Assembly: GCA_963717765.1 (NCBI GenBank)
Contig: CAVQWX010000003.1
Span: 434,001 to 498,000 of the forward strand
From: JACDER01 sp963717765
GTDB taxonomy: Bacteria > Actinomycetota > Thermoleophilia > Gaiellales > Gaiellaceae
Reading direction: 5' to 3'
DNA length: 64,000 nucleotides
Shown: one piece after another, positions 39,572-48,368 of the stretch
How positions within the stretch are numbered: the stretch's first letter is position 1
How the letters are laid out: the number at the start of each line of letters is the position of its first letter
Notes under the pieces: model-generated
The model's database searches: none
The model's input: only the letters and a program-made list of their open reading frames with translations
Told to the model about the DNA's origin: nothing
Program-made: the position numbers and the translations under genes

Positions 39572-40483
39572 TCATCGGGCCAGCTTACGTCGGCTGCGGG
39601 CGAGGAAAAACTTGGAGATGAGACTGACGATCAGGACGAAGCCGAGGAGGACGGCCCCGGTCGCCCATGCCTGTGCGTGAAAGGAGGGATCCGGCTGTTC
39701 GGCACTGGTGAAGATCGTGAGCGGCATCGACTGGACCGGCTGTCTTGGATCCCAGGTGACGCTGGTGGTGATCGCAAGCGAGCAGGTGAACAGCAGCGGA
39801 GCGGTCTCGCCGGCGACGCGCGCGATTGCGAGCGTCGTCCCGGTCATGATCCCGCCCAGGCTGGTCGGGAGGATGACCCCGAGAATGGTGCGCCAGCGCG
39901 GTGCGCCCAGCGCGAATCCGGCCTCGCGGTAGGACGACGGGACGAGTCGCAGCACCTCCTGCGCCGAGCGGGCGACGAGGGGCAGGCCGATGATCGCTAG
40001 CGCCAGGCCGCCTGCGATGGCGCTCTGCCCGTGGGCCAGCACGAGGACGCTGAAGATGAAGATGCCGGTCACGATGGTCGGCAATCCGTTGATGACGTCC
40101 AGCGCCAGCCGAATTATTTCCGCGAGCTTTCGCGGCGCCAGCTCGCTGACGAAGATCGCGACCATCACTCCGATGGGAAGCGCGAAGATCGTCGCGATCA
40201 GGACCAGCAGGAAGCTACCGACGATCGAGGGCAGGATCCCGCCCTCGGCGGTGCCGAACCCCGAGTTCGCCGGCGAGGTCGTGAAGAACTCGACGCTGAA
40301 GGCGCTCCACCCGTTCTTGACCACCGACGCCACGACGATGACGAGGACGGAGACGGCCAGCAGCGAGGCGAGCGTGCCCAGCGCCTCCATGAGTCTGTTC
40401 ACGATCCGCCGCCTGCGCAGCCGCTGGTCGGTCTGGAAGAGCACCGCCGCGCGCGGATCGACGTCGGTGGGCGTCGTCGCCAT
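39572..40483 (-). CDS. pstA: Phosphate ABC transporter permease PstA
   Basis: A 303-residue inner-membrane permease subunit with six main helices. The BPD-transport motif with the EAA loop is in YREAGFALGAPRWRTILGVILPTSLGG. LALDVINGLPTIVTGIFIFSVL and GETAPLLFTCSLAITTSVTWDP are typical of PstA. Start ATG overlaps the pstC stop by 1 bp, in a coupled operon. Confidence 0.94.
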   Translation of the reverse strand: MATTPTDVDPRAAVLFQTDQRLRRRRIVNRLMEALGTLASLLAVSVLVIVVASVVKNGWSAFSVEFFTTSPANSGFGTAEGGILPSIVGSFLLVLIATIFALPIGVMVAIFVSELAPRKLAEIIRLALDVINGLPTIVTGIFIFSVLVLAHGQSAIAGGLALAIIGLPLVARSAQEVLRLVPSSYREAGFALGAPRWRTILGVILPTSLGGIMTGTTLAIARVAGETAPLLFTCSLAITTSVTWDPRQPVQSMPLTIFTSAEQPDPSFHAQAWATGAVLLGFVLIVSLISKFFLARSRRKLAR

Positions 40484-41442
40484 CAGGTCCCTCCCGTCCG
40501 CTGGAATTCGAATCTACGGACGATCAGCTGCGCGATCAGGTTGATGATCAGCGAGAACGCGAGCAGGATCACCGCCAGGTAGAAGAGCGACGAAAGCTGC
40601 AGGTTGGTCTCGAAGCCGGCGTACTGGGCTGCGATCCGGCTGGCCAGGGTGTCGCCGCTCGCAAAAAGCGACCTGGAGATATTCACCGTTCCGCCGACCA
40701 CCTGGGTGACCGCGATCGCCTCGCCCAAGGCCCGGCCGAGACCGAGGATGACGGCGGCCCCGAGGCCCGCGCGCGTGTATTGGAGAACGACGCCACGCAC
40801 GACCTCCCAACGCGTCGCGCCGAGCGCGCGCGCGCCGTCCTTCAGATCGTCCGGCACGCTGATGAACAGCTCGCGCGCGACGCTCGCGATGATCGGGACG
40901 GCCATGATCGTAAGGATGATCGCGGCGGGCAGGATCCCCTTCTGGTCGGGGCTCCCGCTGAAGAGCGGGAGCCAGCCGAGGAACGACTGCAGCCACGGCT
41001 CGAGGTGGTTCAGCATGAAGGGGCCGAGGATGAGGATCCCCCACAGCCCGAGAATCACGCTCGGGATCGCCGCCAGCATCTCGACGAGGGCGCCGATCAC
41101 CTCGCGCACGGCACGCGGCGCCAGCTCGGTCAGATAGAGCGCAATGCCGATTGCGAGCGGCGTTGCCAGGAGGAGCGCGATGAACGACGTGACCGCAGTC
41201 CCATAGATGAACGAGAGCGCGCCGAAATCGTTGTGGACCGGGTCCCAAACGGAGTGGACAAGGAACCCGAGCCCGAATTCCGAGAAGGAGAGCGTGCTGC
41301 CGTCGATGACCTTCCAGGCGATCGCCCCGATGAGGACGACGACGCCGACCCCGGCCGCTCCGGTCAGGACCCTGAGCGTGTTGTCGCCGATGCGGTCGCC
41401 GAATCGCCGCCCGGCGGGGAACTCTGTCGGTACGGCGGTCAA
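40483..41442 (-). CDS. pstC: Phosphate ABC transporter permease PstC
   Basis: A 319-residue permease partner of PstA. It has six main helices and the EAA motif DGARALGATRWEVVRGVVLQYTRAGLGA, with EMLAAIPSVILGLWGILIL before it and GRALGEAIAVTQVVGG after. A TTG start at 41442 is inferred. The operon reads pstC-pstA-pstB-phoU-pstS and starts back-to-back with another pstS gene, with a PHO-box-like repeat in the 150-bp gap between them. Confidence 0.94.
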   Translation of the reverse strand: MTAVPTEFPAGRRFGDRIGDNTLRVLTGAAGVGVVVLIGAIAWKVIDGSTLSFSEFGLGFLVHSVWDPVHNDFGALSFIYGTAVTSFIALLLATPLAIGIALYLTELAPRAVREVIGALVEMLAAIPSVILGLWGILILGPFMLNHLEPWLQSFLGWLPLFSGSPDQKGILPAAIILTIMAVPIIASVARELFISVPDDLKDGARALGATRWEVVRGVVLQYTRAGLGAAVILGLGRALGEAIAVTQVVGGTVNISRSLFASGDTLASRIAAQYAGFETNLQLSSLFYLAVILLAFSLIINLIAQLIVRRFEFQRTGGT

Positions 41443-41482
41443 GGACCGCGAGCCTACTCCCTGAGACTCGCCCTTTCGGCGG

Positions 41483-41511
41483 GTTCACCACTCCGATACA
41501 CAAACTCAACC
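41483..41511. promoter_or_regulatory. PHO-box-like direct repeats between pstC and pstS
   Basis: Three 7-mers occur at 11-bp spacing: GTTCACC (41483-41489), CGATACA (41494-41500) and CTCAACC (41505-41511). The first is a perfect match to the actinobacterial PhoP half-site GTTCACC, the third is close and the middle one is weak. The position between divergent pst genes fits PhoP control. Confidence 0.6.
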
Positions 41512-41593
41512 TTCCGGCGTCCCAACCGGCCAGGCCAGGGCGGCATCCTCACGCTGAACCCCTGGCATGAGTGAGACAGGAGAGGAGATTTCC

Positions 41594-42613
41594 TTGAGCA
41601 AGAAGACGCTCTTTGCTGCGGTGCTTACGGCCTTCATGGCCGTCGCCTTCGTAGCGGGCACCGCTGGCGCGCGGCCGACAGGCACGCTGAAGGGAGCCGG
41701 ATCGTCGTTTGTTGCGCCACTCGTCGCGCTCTGGACCACCAATTACAAGGCTTCGTCGATCTCGTACAGCGCGGTCGGCTCGGGCGCCGGGATCAACGCG
41801 ATCACGAACCACCAGGTCGACTTCGGGGCGAGCGATGCTCCACTGACCCCGGACCAGAAGGGCGCGTGCCCGTGCGTCCAGATTCCATGGGGCCTCTCGG
41901 CGACGTCCATCGCCTACAACATTCCGGGCGCGTCGCCCGCTCTCAACATCACCGGGCCAATCCTGGCCAAGATCTACCTCGGCCGGATCGACTTCTGGGA
42001 CAACGCTGCGATCAAGAAGATCAACAAGGGCAAGACCATCCCGCACGTGAAGATCACGCCGGTCTTCCGCTCGGACGGGAGCGGCACGACCTACAACTTC
42101 ACGGACTACCTGTCGAAGGTCAGCAAGGCGTTCAAGAACAAGGTGGGTATCGGTACGCAGGTCAGCTTCCCCGCCGGCACCGGCGCGCGCGGGAGCTCGG
42201 GCGTCGCCAGCACCGTAAAGCAGACCCAGGGCGCCCTGACCTACGTGGACGTCGCCTACTCGCTGAAGAATCACCTCAAGTTCTTCCGCGTCAAGAACGC
42301 GGCGGGCAAGTACACGACGCCCGGCCTCCGCTCGATCGAAGCCGCCGCCGCCCTGGTCAAGAAGGTCCCGGCGGACAACGAGATGCACATCGTCGATCCT
42401 CCGGCGAACAAGAAGTACGTGAACGCCTATCCGATCTGCACATTCACATACGCGCTCCTGCAGAAGTCGGGCACGAGCGCTGAAACGAAGTCGTTCGTCA
42501 AGTGGGCGCTGACCAAGGGCCAGACGGTCGCGGGTGCGCGGAAGCTTCTCTTCGTCGCGATCCCCAAGGTCGTCCGGACCAAGGCGCTCAAGACGCTCGC
42601 CAAGATCCACTAA
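41594..42613 (+). CDS. pstS: Phosphate-binding protein PstS, first copy
   Basis: A 339-residue extracytoplasmic phosphate-binding protein with signal peptide (KKTLFAAVLTAFMAVAFVAGTAGA). It contains the ligand-binding segments GSSFVAPLVALW, GSGAGINAITNHQVDFGASDAPLTPDQ and FRSDGSGTTYNFTDYLSKV. TTG 41594 follows GGAGAGGAG and is preferred to ATG 41567, which has no ribosome site and would put charged residues before the signal. No lipobox is visible, unlike the other copy. A strong hairpin follows. Confidence 0.92.
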   Translation: MSKKTLFAAVLTAFMAVAFVAGTAGARPTGTLKGAGSSFVAPLVALWTTNYKASSISYSAVGSGAGINAITNHQVDFGASDAPLTPDQKGACPCVQIPWGLSATSIAYNIPGASPALNITGPILAKIYLGRIDFWDNAAIKKINKGKTIPHVKITPVFRSDGSGTTYNFTDYLSKVSKAFKNKVGIGTQVSFPAGTGARGSSGVASTVKQTQGALTYVDVAYSLKNHLKFFRVKNAAGKYTTPGLRSIEAAAALVKKVPADNEMHIVDPPANKKYVNAYPICTFTYALLQKSGTSAETKSFVKWALTKGQTVAGARKLLFVAIPKVVRTKALKTLAKIH

Positions 42614-42636
42614 GCGACCTCCTCACGAGGCAAGCG

Positions 42637-42660
42637 ACGGCGCCGCTCCCGCGGCGCCGT
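42637..42660 (+). terminator. Hairpin terminator after pstS
   Basis: A perfect 10-bp stem, ACGGCGCCGC / GCGGCGCCGT, with a TCCC loop lies 23 bp after the pstS stop and is followed by TCGCGTTT. The short, interrupted T-run makes it a moderate intrinsic terminator. Confidence 0.75.
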
Positions 42661-42686
42661 TCGCGTTTAACGGCTCGATACCGGGG

Positions 42687-42705
42687 ATTCACCAACCTGT
42701 TACCC
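42687..42705 (+). promoter_or_regulatory. PHO-box-like direct repeat before the phosphoesterase gene
   Basis: ATTCACC (42687-42693) and TGTTACC (42698-42704) lie 11 bp apart, resembling two PhoP half-sites. They are about 100 bp before the phosphoesterase start, in the 194-bp gap after pstS. Confidence 0.55.
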
Positions 42706-42807
42706 ACGGCGGCGACAAGCTCGGAAACACTCCCGCCAGTGCCACAAGCGAGGGGAGCTCCGCCAAGGGTCAGGGCCGTGCTCCCCTCACCCACTTCTGA
42801 GACACTG

Positions 42808-43626
42808 ATGGACATGCTGATCGCCCAGCTATCGGACGTGCACGTCGGCGGTGCGCGCTTCCGCCTCGAGCTCCTGCGTGCGGCGATCGAGGAGGTCAAC
42901 GCGGCGGCGCCGGATCTCGTGGTCGTCGCGGGCGACCTGACCGACGACGGCTATCCCGACCAGTACCCGGAGGCCCGGGAGGAGCTTGCCGCGATCGAGT
43001 GTCCCGAGATCGTGCTCGTGCCGGGCAACCACGACGCCCGTAACGTCGGCTACATCCGCTTCGAGGAGGAGTTCGGCGCGCGCGATTCGCGGCTGCGGGC
43101 GGAGCTCGGCGGCGTCGATGTATCGCTCGTCGCGGTCGACACCTCCAAGCCCGACATCGACGAGGGGGAGGTCGGGCGCGAGCACTACGGGTGGATCGCC
43201 GAGGGTTTCGACGGCTCCGTCGACCTGCGCGTGTTCGTGTGCCACCACCATCTGATGCCGGTTCCGGGCACCGGCAGGGAGCGCAACCAGGTGCTCGACG
43301 CGGGCGATGTCATCGCGCTCCTGCGACAGCTGCACGTCGACCTCGTCCTCTCGGGCCACCGTCATGTCCCGTACGTCTGGCCGGTCGCCGGGATGTTCAT
43401 CGTCCATTCGGGCACCGTCTCGACGCTGCGCGTGCGCGGTTTCCCGCACCCGTCCTACAACCTCATCAGAGTCGAGGACAACCGCATCTCGGTCGAGCTG
43501 CGCATCCCGGGGGGCGAGGGCCGCAGCCTCGGCGAGTATCCGCGCGACTGGCCCGAAGACCTCTCCGCCCGCCACACGGACGTCTTCGTACCGCCGCCGA
43601 AGTCGCCGCCGCTCGCTAACGACTAG
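42808..43626 (+). CDS. Calcineurin-like metallophosphoesterase
   Basis: A 272-residue phosphoesterase of the cAMP-phosphodiesterase-like (CpdA/GpdQ) group. The metal-binding motifs are all present: QLSDVHVGG (D, H), VVAGDLTDDG, LVPGNHDARN, VCHHHLM and LSGHRHVPY. No signal peptide is visible. It could hydrolyse cAMP or release phosphate from diesters. The PHO-box-like repeat before it and its pst/phoRP neighbours suggest a phosphate-scavenging role, while the cyclase at 51395 makes cAMP possible. Confidence 0.85.
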   Translation: MDMLIAQLSDVHVGGARFRLELLRAAIEEVNAAAPDLVVVAGDLTDDGYPDQYPEAREELAAIECPEIVLVPGNHDARNVGYIRFEEEFGARDSRLRAELGGVDVSLVAVDTSKPDIDEGEVGREHYGWIAEGFDGSVDLRVFVCHHHLMPVPGTGRERNQVLDAGDVIALLRQLHVDLVLSGHRHVPYVWPVAGMFIVHSGTVSTLRVRGFPHPSYNLIRVEDNRISVELRIPGGEGRSLGEYPRDWPEDLSARHTDVFVPPPKSPPLAND

Positions 43627-44590
43627 CCGGCAACAAACAGCGAATCTCGAGTCCCTGGCCCGGGCCGCCGCGCGCCTCGATCGTCCCTCCGGCGGAGGTG
43701 ACGATGTGCTTCACGATCGCGAGGCCGAGCCCGGTACCGCGTGAGGCCCGCGCGCGGTCGGCGCGGTAGAAGCGCTCGAAGAGTCGCCCCAGGTCGTCAT
43801 ACGGCACGCCGGTGCCCGTGTCGGCCGCCCGCAGGAGCGTCCCGGCGTCGACCTCCTCGACCGAGAGCGTGAACTCGGCGCCCGCCCCTGCGTAGCGGAT
43901 CGCGTTCTCGGCCAGGTTCTCGGCTACGACCCGGAGCATCCGCGACCGTAGCGGAAGCTCCGCGGCCGGATCGCCCTCGGCGCGGAGCGTGATCCCGGCC
44001 CGCCCGGCCGCGTCGCGCAGGCTCTCCAGCACCTCGCGCAGGATCGGGAGCGCGTGCGTCCGGCCGAGCGAGACGACCTCGCGGCCGGTCTCCAACTCAC
44101 TGAGGAAGAGGACCTCGTCGATCAACTCGCGGATCTGCTCGACCTCGAGCCGCGCCTGCTCGATCAGGTCGGCCTGGTCGGTGTCGGGGAGAAGCGCGGT
44201 CTCGAGCAGCGCGAGCAGACGCGCGAGTGGCGTGCGCAGCTCGTGCGAGACGACGGCGGTGAAGCCGGATCGGAGCTCCTCGTAGGAGGAAAGGTCCGGC
44301 TCAGGCAGTCGCAGCAGCACCTCGCGGTGCCCGTTCAGCTCGTACGGCGTCAGGACCGGCGGCGGCCCCTGCCGCGGACGCATGAGCTCCTCCGGCACGA
44401 GCTCCCCGACCTCGAGCCCCTCGACCGTCTCACGGGCTCGACGGCTGGCGAGGACCACCCGCTCGCTCTCGTCCAGGACGACCAGGATCTCCCCGCTCTC
44501 CTCGGTCAGGATCCTCGCCCGCGCCGCCTCCAGCCGGGTACCCTCGTCCTCGACGCGCGCAGGCCTACGCCAGAGCAGGTTCTTTACCAT
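43616..44590 (-). CDS. phoR: PhoR-type sensor histidine kinase without membrane segments
   Basis: A 324-residue kinase with a short PAS-like N-terminal domain (SGEILVVLDESERVVLASRRA), the HisKA box FTAVVSHELRTPLARLL, the N box AENLAENAIRY and the ATP-lid glycine motifs ADTGTGVPYDDL and RGTGLGLAIVKHI. No transmembrane helix is evident, so it is probably cytosolic and may sense phosphate through PhoU/Pst. It is divergent from the response-regulator gene. The 3' end overlaps the phosphoesterase gene by 11 bp. The gene name rests on its context. Confidence 0.85.
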   Translation of the reverse strand: MVKNLLWRRPARVEDEGTRLEAARARILTEESGEILVVLDESERVVLASRRARETVEGLEVGELVPEELMRPRQGPPPVLTPYELNGHREVLLRLPEPDLSSYEELRSGFTAVVSHELRTPLARLLALLETALLPDTDQADLIEQARLEVEQIRELIDEVLFLSELETGREVVSLGRTHALPILREVLESLRDAAGRAGITLRAEGDPAAELPLRSRMLRVVAENLAENAIRYAGAGAEFTLSVEEVDAGTLLRAADTGTGVPYDDLGRLFERFYRADRARASRGTGLGLAIVKHIVTSAGGTIEARGGPGQGLEIRCLLPASR

Positions 44591-44592
44591 CT

Positions 44593-44610
44593 ATTCACCA
44601 GTTTTCCACC
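44593..44610. promoter_or_regulatory. PHO-box-like direct repeat between phoR and phoP
   Basis: ATTCACC (44593-44599), AGTT, then TTCCACC (44604-44610) gives two PhoP-like half-sites with exact 11-bp periodicity, 3 bp before the phoR start and 37-49 bp before phoP. It suggests autoregulation. Confidence 0.65.
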
Positions 44611-44646
44611 GCCGGGGCACCCGAAGAGGCGGGATTCAAGGCCATT

Positions 44647-45363
44647 ATGACCGTAACCATGGGGAAAGTCCTGATCGTCGAGGACGACGCTGTCATCGCG
44701 CAGGGGATGCTCCATCATCTGCGGGCCGCGGGATTCGACCCGCTGTGGATCGCGCGCGGCGAGCTCGGTCTGACACGGCTGCGCTTCGAGCGCCCGGACG
44801 TCTGTGTCCTCGACCTCATGCTGCCCGAGCTGGACGGTTGGAACGTGATCGAGCGCGCGCGCGAGGAGGGGATCGGAACGCCGATCATCGTCGTGAGCGC
44901 ACGCGGGACGGAGCACGACCGCGTCCACGCGCTCGAGCTCGGCGCCGACGACTACCTCGTCAAGCCGTTCTCGATGAAGGAGCTGGTCGCACGCGTGGGC
45001 GCAGCCGCCCGGCGCGGCGTCCGCGCGCAGGAGCCGGCCCGTGGGGAGCAGATCGAGATCGAGGAGTTGCGGATCGACCCGGCCAACGTGCAGGCGTACG
45101 TGAACGGCGAGAACGCGGAGCTCACGCCGACCGAGTTCCGGCTGCTGTACGCGCTCGGGCTCGAGCAGGGCCGCGTCGTCACCCGGGACGAGCTGCTGCA
45201 GAAGGTGTGGGGGCGCCGGGAGACGCACCGCGACCGCACGGTGGACGTGTGCGTCCGCAAGCTGCGCCAGAAGATCGACCAGCGGGCCGGCGAGCACACT
45301 TTCATCCAGACCAGATTCGGGGTGGGCTACAAGCTCGACCCGGTGACGAAGACGTCACCGTAG
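44647..45363 (+). CDS. phoP: OmpR/PhoB-family response regulator
   Basis: A 238-residue transcription factor. The receiver domain has acidic VEDDAV, phospho-acceptor Asp in VCVLDLMLPELDGW, Thr/Ser in VVSARG and Lys in DDYLVKPFSMKEL. The winged-helix domain shows LTPTEFRLLYALG, DELLQKVWGRR and RTVDVCVRKLRQKI. Either ATG 44647 or 44659 may be used. PHO-box-like repeats nearby and the genes around it support phosphate control. Confidence 0.9.
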   Translation: MTVTMGKVLIVEDDAVIAQGMLHHLRAAGFDPLWIARGELGLTRLRFERPDVCVLDLMLPELDGWNVIERAREEGIGTPIIVVSARGTEHDRVHALELGADDYLVKPFSMKELVARVGAAARRGVRAQEPARGEQIEIEELRIDPANVQAYVNGENAELTPTEFRLLYALGLEQGRVVTRDELLQKVWGRRETHRDRTVDVCVRKLRQKIDQRAGEHTFIQTRFGVGYKLDPVTKTSP

Positions 45364-45376
45364 TAACGTGGCCGGG

Positions 45377-47452
45377 ATGAATTCGACCGAGCCGCGAGAG
45401 AGGCACCTGAACAGAGAGCTTTCCTTCATCGACGTCTGCGCCCGCGTGCTGGAGCTGGGCGGAGACGTGAGCCTGCCGCTGCTCGAGCGCGTCAAGTTCC
45501 TGGCGATCTCGTCGAGCATGGTGGACGAGTTCTTCATGATCCGCGTCGCCGGGCTTCTGGGCCAACAGGCCTCAGGGATCTCTGTCCGCTCGCCCGACGG
45601 ACGGACGCCCCAGGAGACCCTGGGCGAGATCCGCGAGCGCGCGGTCGACCTGACCGCCCGCCAGTCGCGGCTCTGGTCACGCGAGCTCTCGCCGCTCCTG
45701 GCCGAGCGAGGAATCCTGGTCGGCAACGTCGACGACTGCACGCAAGGGGAGCGGGACGAGCTGGCGAGCATCTTCGACCGGGAGATCTTCCCGATCCTCA
45801 CGCCTCTCGCGGTAGGGCCGGGCCAGCCTTTTCCGTACATCTCGGCGCTCTCGCTCAGCCTCGCCGTCTTCGTGGTCGACCCCGAGACGGCCGAGCAGCG
45901 CTTCGCGCGCGTCAAGATCCCGGAGGGGATGCCGCGCTTCGTCGAAGTCGGCAAGCGCGGCCTGTTCGTCCCGCTGGAGCGGGTGATCGCCCACTTCCTC
46001 TCCTGGCTCTTCCCGCAGATGGAGATCTCGGAGCGCGCAGTCTTCCGCGTCACGCGCGACGCGGACTTCGAGGTCTCCGACGAGGCCGACGACCTGCTCG
46101 AGGCGGTCGAGCTGGAGCTCCGCCGGCGCCGCTTCGGCGACGCCGTCCGTCTGGAGGTCTCCTCGTCCGCGTCGAAGGCGATGGTCGAGCGGCTGAAGGC
46201 CGGGCTCGGCGTCGGCAACGACCAGGTGTACACGGTCTCCGGGCTGCTCGATCTGTCCGAGGTGAACCAGATCTCGTCGCTCGACCGGCCGGAGCTGAAG
46301 GACGAGCCGTGGGTCCCGATCGTCCCGCCGCGCTTTGCGAACGCTTCCAGCCCGTCCGAGATGTTTGCCGAGATCGCGCGCGGCGACCTGCTCGTCCAGC
46401 AGCCGTACGAGTCGTTCAAAGGGACGTTCGAGGCGTTCGTCCAGCAGGCTGCCCGCGACCCCGACGTGATTGCGATCAAGGCGACGGTGTACCGCACTAG
46501 CGACGAGTCGCCGCTCGTACCGGCGCTGATCGAGGCGTCGGAGGAGGGCAAGCAGAGTGTGTGCCTGGTCGAGATCAAGGCGCGCGGTGACGAGCGCCGG
46601 AACATCGAGTGGTCGAGAGCCCTCGAACGCGCCGGCGTCCACGTCGTCTATGGCTTCGCCAACCTGAAGATCCACGTGAAGGCGACGCTCATCGTCCGGC
46701 GCGAGGGCGGGACGCTCCGCCGCTACGTCCACGTCGGCACCGGCAACTATCACGCCTCGAACGCCCGCACGTACGAGGACTTCGGGCTCTTCACAGCCGA
46801 CGAGGACATTGCCGCCGACGTCGCCGACCTCTTCAACTACCTGACCGGATTCGGCAAGCCGCAGGAGTTCCGGAAGGTGATCGTCGCCCCCTTCGAGCTG
46901 CGCTCCCGCCTGATCGAGGAGATCCGCAAGGTGGCGAAGGCCGTCTCCGCCGGCAAGCCCGGCCGGATCCGGATCAAGGTCAACGCCCTCACGCATCCGG
47001 CGATCATCGACGAGCTGTACGCGGCGTCCCAGGCCGGAGTCGAGATCGACCTGATCGTCCGCGCGCTCTGTTCGCTGCGTCCGGGCGTGAAGAAGATGAG
47101 CGAGAACATTCGCGTGCGCAGCGTTCTCGGCCGCTTCCTGGAGCACAGCCGGATCTTCAACTTCGAGCGTGGGGACGACTCCCTCTACTTCATCGGCAGC
47201 GCGGACCTGATGCCGCGCAACCTCGACAACCGGCTCGAGCTCGTCGTCCCCGTCGAGGACCGGCGGCTCTGCAACCGGCTCGGGTCGACGATCGACGCGC
47301 TGCTCGAGGACAACGCGTCCGCCTGGGAGCTCGGCTCCGACGGGATCTGGAAGCGGATCGGGACGAAGAAGGGCGAGCGGGCGAAGCCCGGCCAGGTCAT
47401 GCTCATGCGCAGCGCCGCGCGTCGGCGCGCCGCGGCTGCCAGAGCCAGATAG
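45377..47452 (+). CDS. ppk: Polyphosphate kinase 1
   Basis: Makes inorganic polyphosphate from ATP. The 691-residue protein shows the N-terminal domain HLNRELSFIDVCARVLEL, LKFLAISSSMVDEFFMIR-like sequence, and IVPPRFANASSPSEMFAEIARGDLLVQQPYESF in the middle. The phosphorylated-histidine region lies in FANLKIHVKATLIVRR and YVHVGTGNYH. RVRSVLGRFLEHSRIFNF and DLMPRNLDNRLELVVPV follow. GTG 45368 is an alternative start. It is followed by an exopolyphosphatase gene and fits the phosphate-storage context. Confidence 0.95.
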   Translation: MNSTEPRERHLNRELSFIDVCARVLELGGDVSLPLLERVKFLAISSSMVDEFFMIRVAGLLGQQASGISVRSPDGRTPQETLGEIRERAVDLTARQSRLWSRELSPLLAERGILVGNVDDCTQGERDELASIFDREIFPILTPLAVGPGQPFPYISALSLSLAVFVVDPETAEQRFARVKIPEGMPRFVEVGKRGLFVPLERVIAHFLSWLFPQMEISERAVFRVTRDADFEVSDEADDLLEAVELELRRRRFGDAVRLEVSSSASKAMVERLKAGLGVGNDQVYTVSGLLDLSEVNQISSLDRPELKDEPWVPIVPPRFANASSPSEMFAEIARGDLLVQQPYESFKGTFEAFVQQAARDPDVIAIKATVYRTSDESPLVPALIEASEEGKQSVCLVEIKARGDERRNIEWSRALERAGVHVVYGFANLKIHVKATLIVRREGGTLRRYVHVGTGNYHASNARTYEDFGLFTADEDIAADVADLFNYLTGFGKPQEFRKVIVAPFELRSRLIEEIRKVAKAVSAGKPGRIRIKVNALTHPAIIDELYAASQAGVEIDLIVRALCSLRPGVKKMSENIRVRSVLGRFLEHSRIFNFERGDDSLYFIGSADLMPRNLDNRLELVVPVEDRRLCNRLGSTIDALLEDNASAWELGSDGIWKRIGTKKGERAKPGQVMLMRSAARRRAAAARAR

Positions 47453-47486
47453 AGGCTTGACAGCCGATGTGCTCGGGAGAATCCGC

Positions 47487-48368
47487 ATGATGCGGGTCGG
47501 GATCATCGACGTGGGCTCGAACACGGTCCGGCTGCTCGTCGCCAGCTGCGCGGGCAACCGTCTCGTGCCGGTGCACGAGTCCCGGGCGTTCCTCGGTCTC
47601 GGGGAGGAGGTCGAGAACTTCGGCTGGATCTCCGACCTGAAGCTGCGCGAGACGGCTTGGTGCGTCCGCGAGCAGGCTGCCGAGGCGCGCGCGCACGGCG
47701 TGCATCATGTGGAAGTCGTCGTCACGGCACCCGGTCGTCAGAGCGCGAATGCGACTGAGCTCGTGGCCGCGCTCGCCGACGCCGCGCATGCCTCGGTCCG
47801 TGTTCTGGGGCCCGAGGAGGAGGGACGCCTTTCGTACTTCGGCGTCCTCGCGGGGCTGGACGAGGTCCCCGAGTCGATCGCCGTCTGTGATCTCGGCGGC
47901 GGCTCCACCGAGTTGGTGGTCGGCACCCCCGCCGGCCCCGCCTGGGAGCGCTCCATCGACCTGGGCGCCGTCCGACTGACGCATCGTCTTGACCTCGACG
48001 ATCCGCCTGGGAAGGGCGTGCTCCCTGCCGCGCGCGAGGAAGCGCACCGCATGGTCAACGGTCTCGCGCCGCCCTTGGCCAAGGCCGCCTACGTCGCCGG
48101 CGGTACCGCTCGCGCCCTGCGCAAGGTCGCCGGCCGCAAGCTCGGCGCGAAGCAGCTGGAGAGGGCCGAGGCCATCCTCTGCAAGCGGTCCTCCGAGGAG
48201 ATTGCGCAGCGCTTCGAGATCGACCCGCGCCGGGCCCGCACCCTCCTGGCCGGCTCTCTGATCCTCGCAGAGGTACAGGCCCATCTCGCCATCCCCCTGG
48301 AGGTGGCGAAGACGGGCCTGCGTGAAGGTGCCGCGCTCGACGTGCTCTCCGAGCTGGCCGCGGCTTAG
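47487..48368 (+). CDS. Exopolyphosphatase / guanosine pentaphosphatase family protein
   Basis: A 293-residue Ppx/GppA-type phosphohydrolase of the ASKHA fold. It has the phosphate-1 loop GIIDVGSNTVRLLVA, the phosphate-2 loop AVCDLGGGSTELVVG and the adenosine-type loop YVAGGTARALRK. Such enzymes degrade polyphosphate or (p)ppGpp. It shares ppk's strand, 34 bp downstream, giving a synthesis-breakdown pair. ATG 47487 follows GGGAGA. The length (about 300) fits short actinobacterial Ppx proteins. Confidence 0.88.
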   Translation: MMRVGIIDVGSNTVRLLVASCAGNRLVPVHESRAFLGLGEEVENFGWISDLKLRETAWCVREQAAEARAHGVHHVEVVVTAPGRQSANATELVAALADAAHASVRVLGPEEEGRLSYFGVLAGLDEVPESIAVCDLGGGSTELVVGTPAGPAWERSIDLGAVRLTHRLDLDDPPGKGVLPAAREEAHRMVNGLAPPLAKAAYVAGGTARALRKVAGRKLGAKQLERAEAILCKRSSEEIAQRFEIDPRRARTLLAGSLILAEVQAHLAIPLEVAKTGLREGAALDVLSELAAA

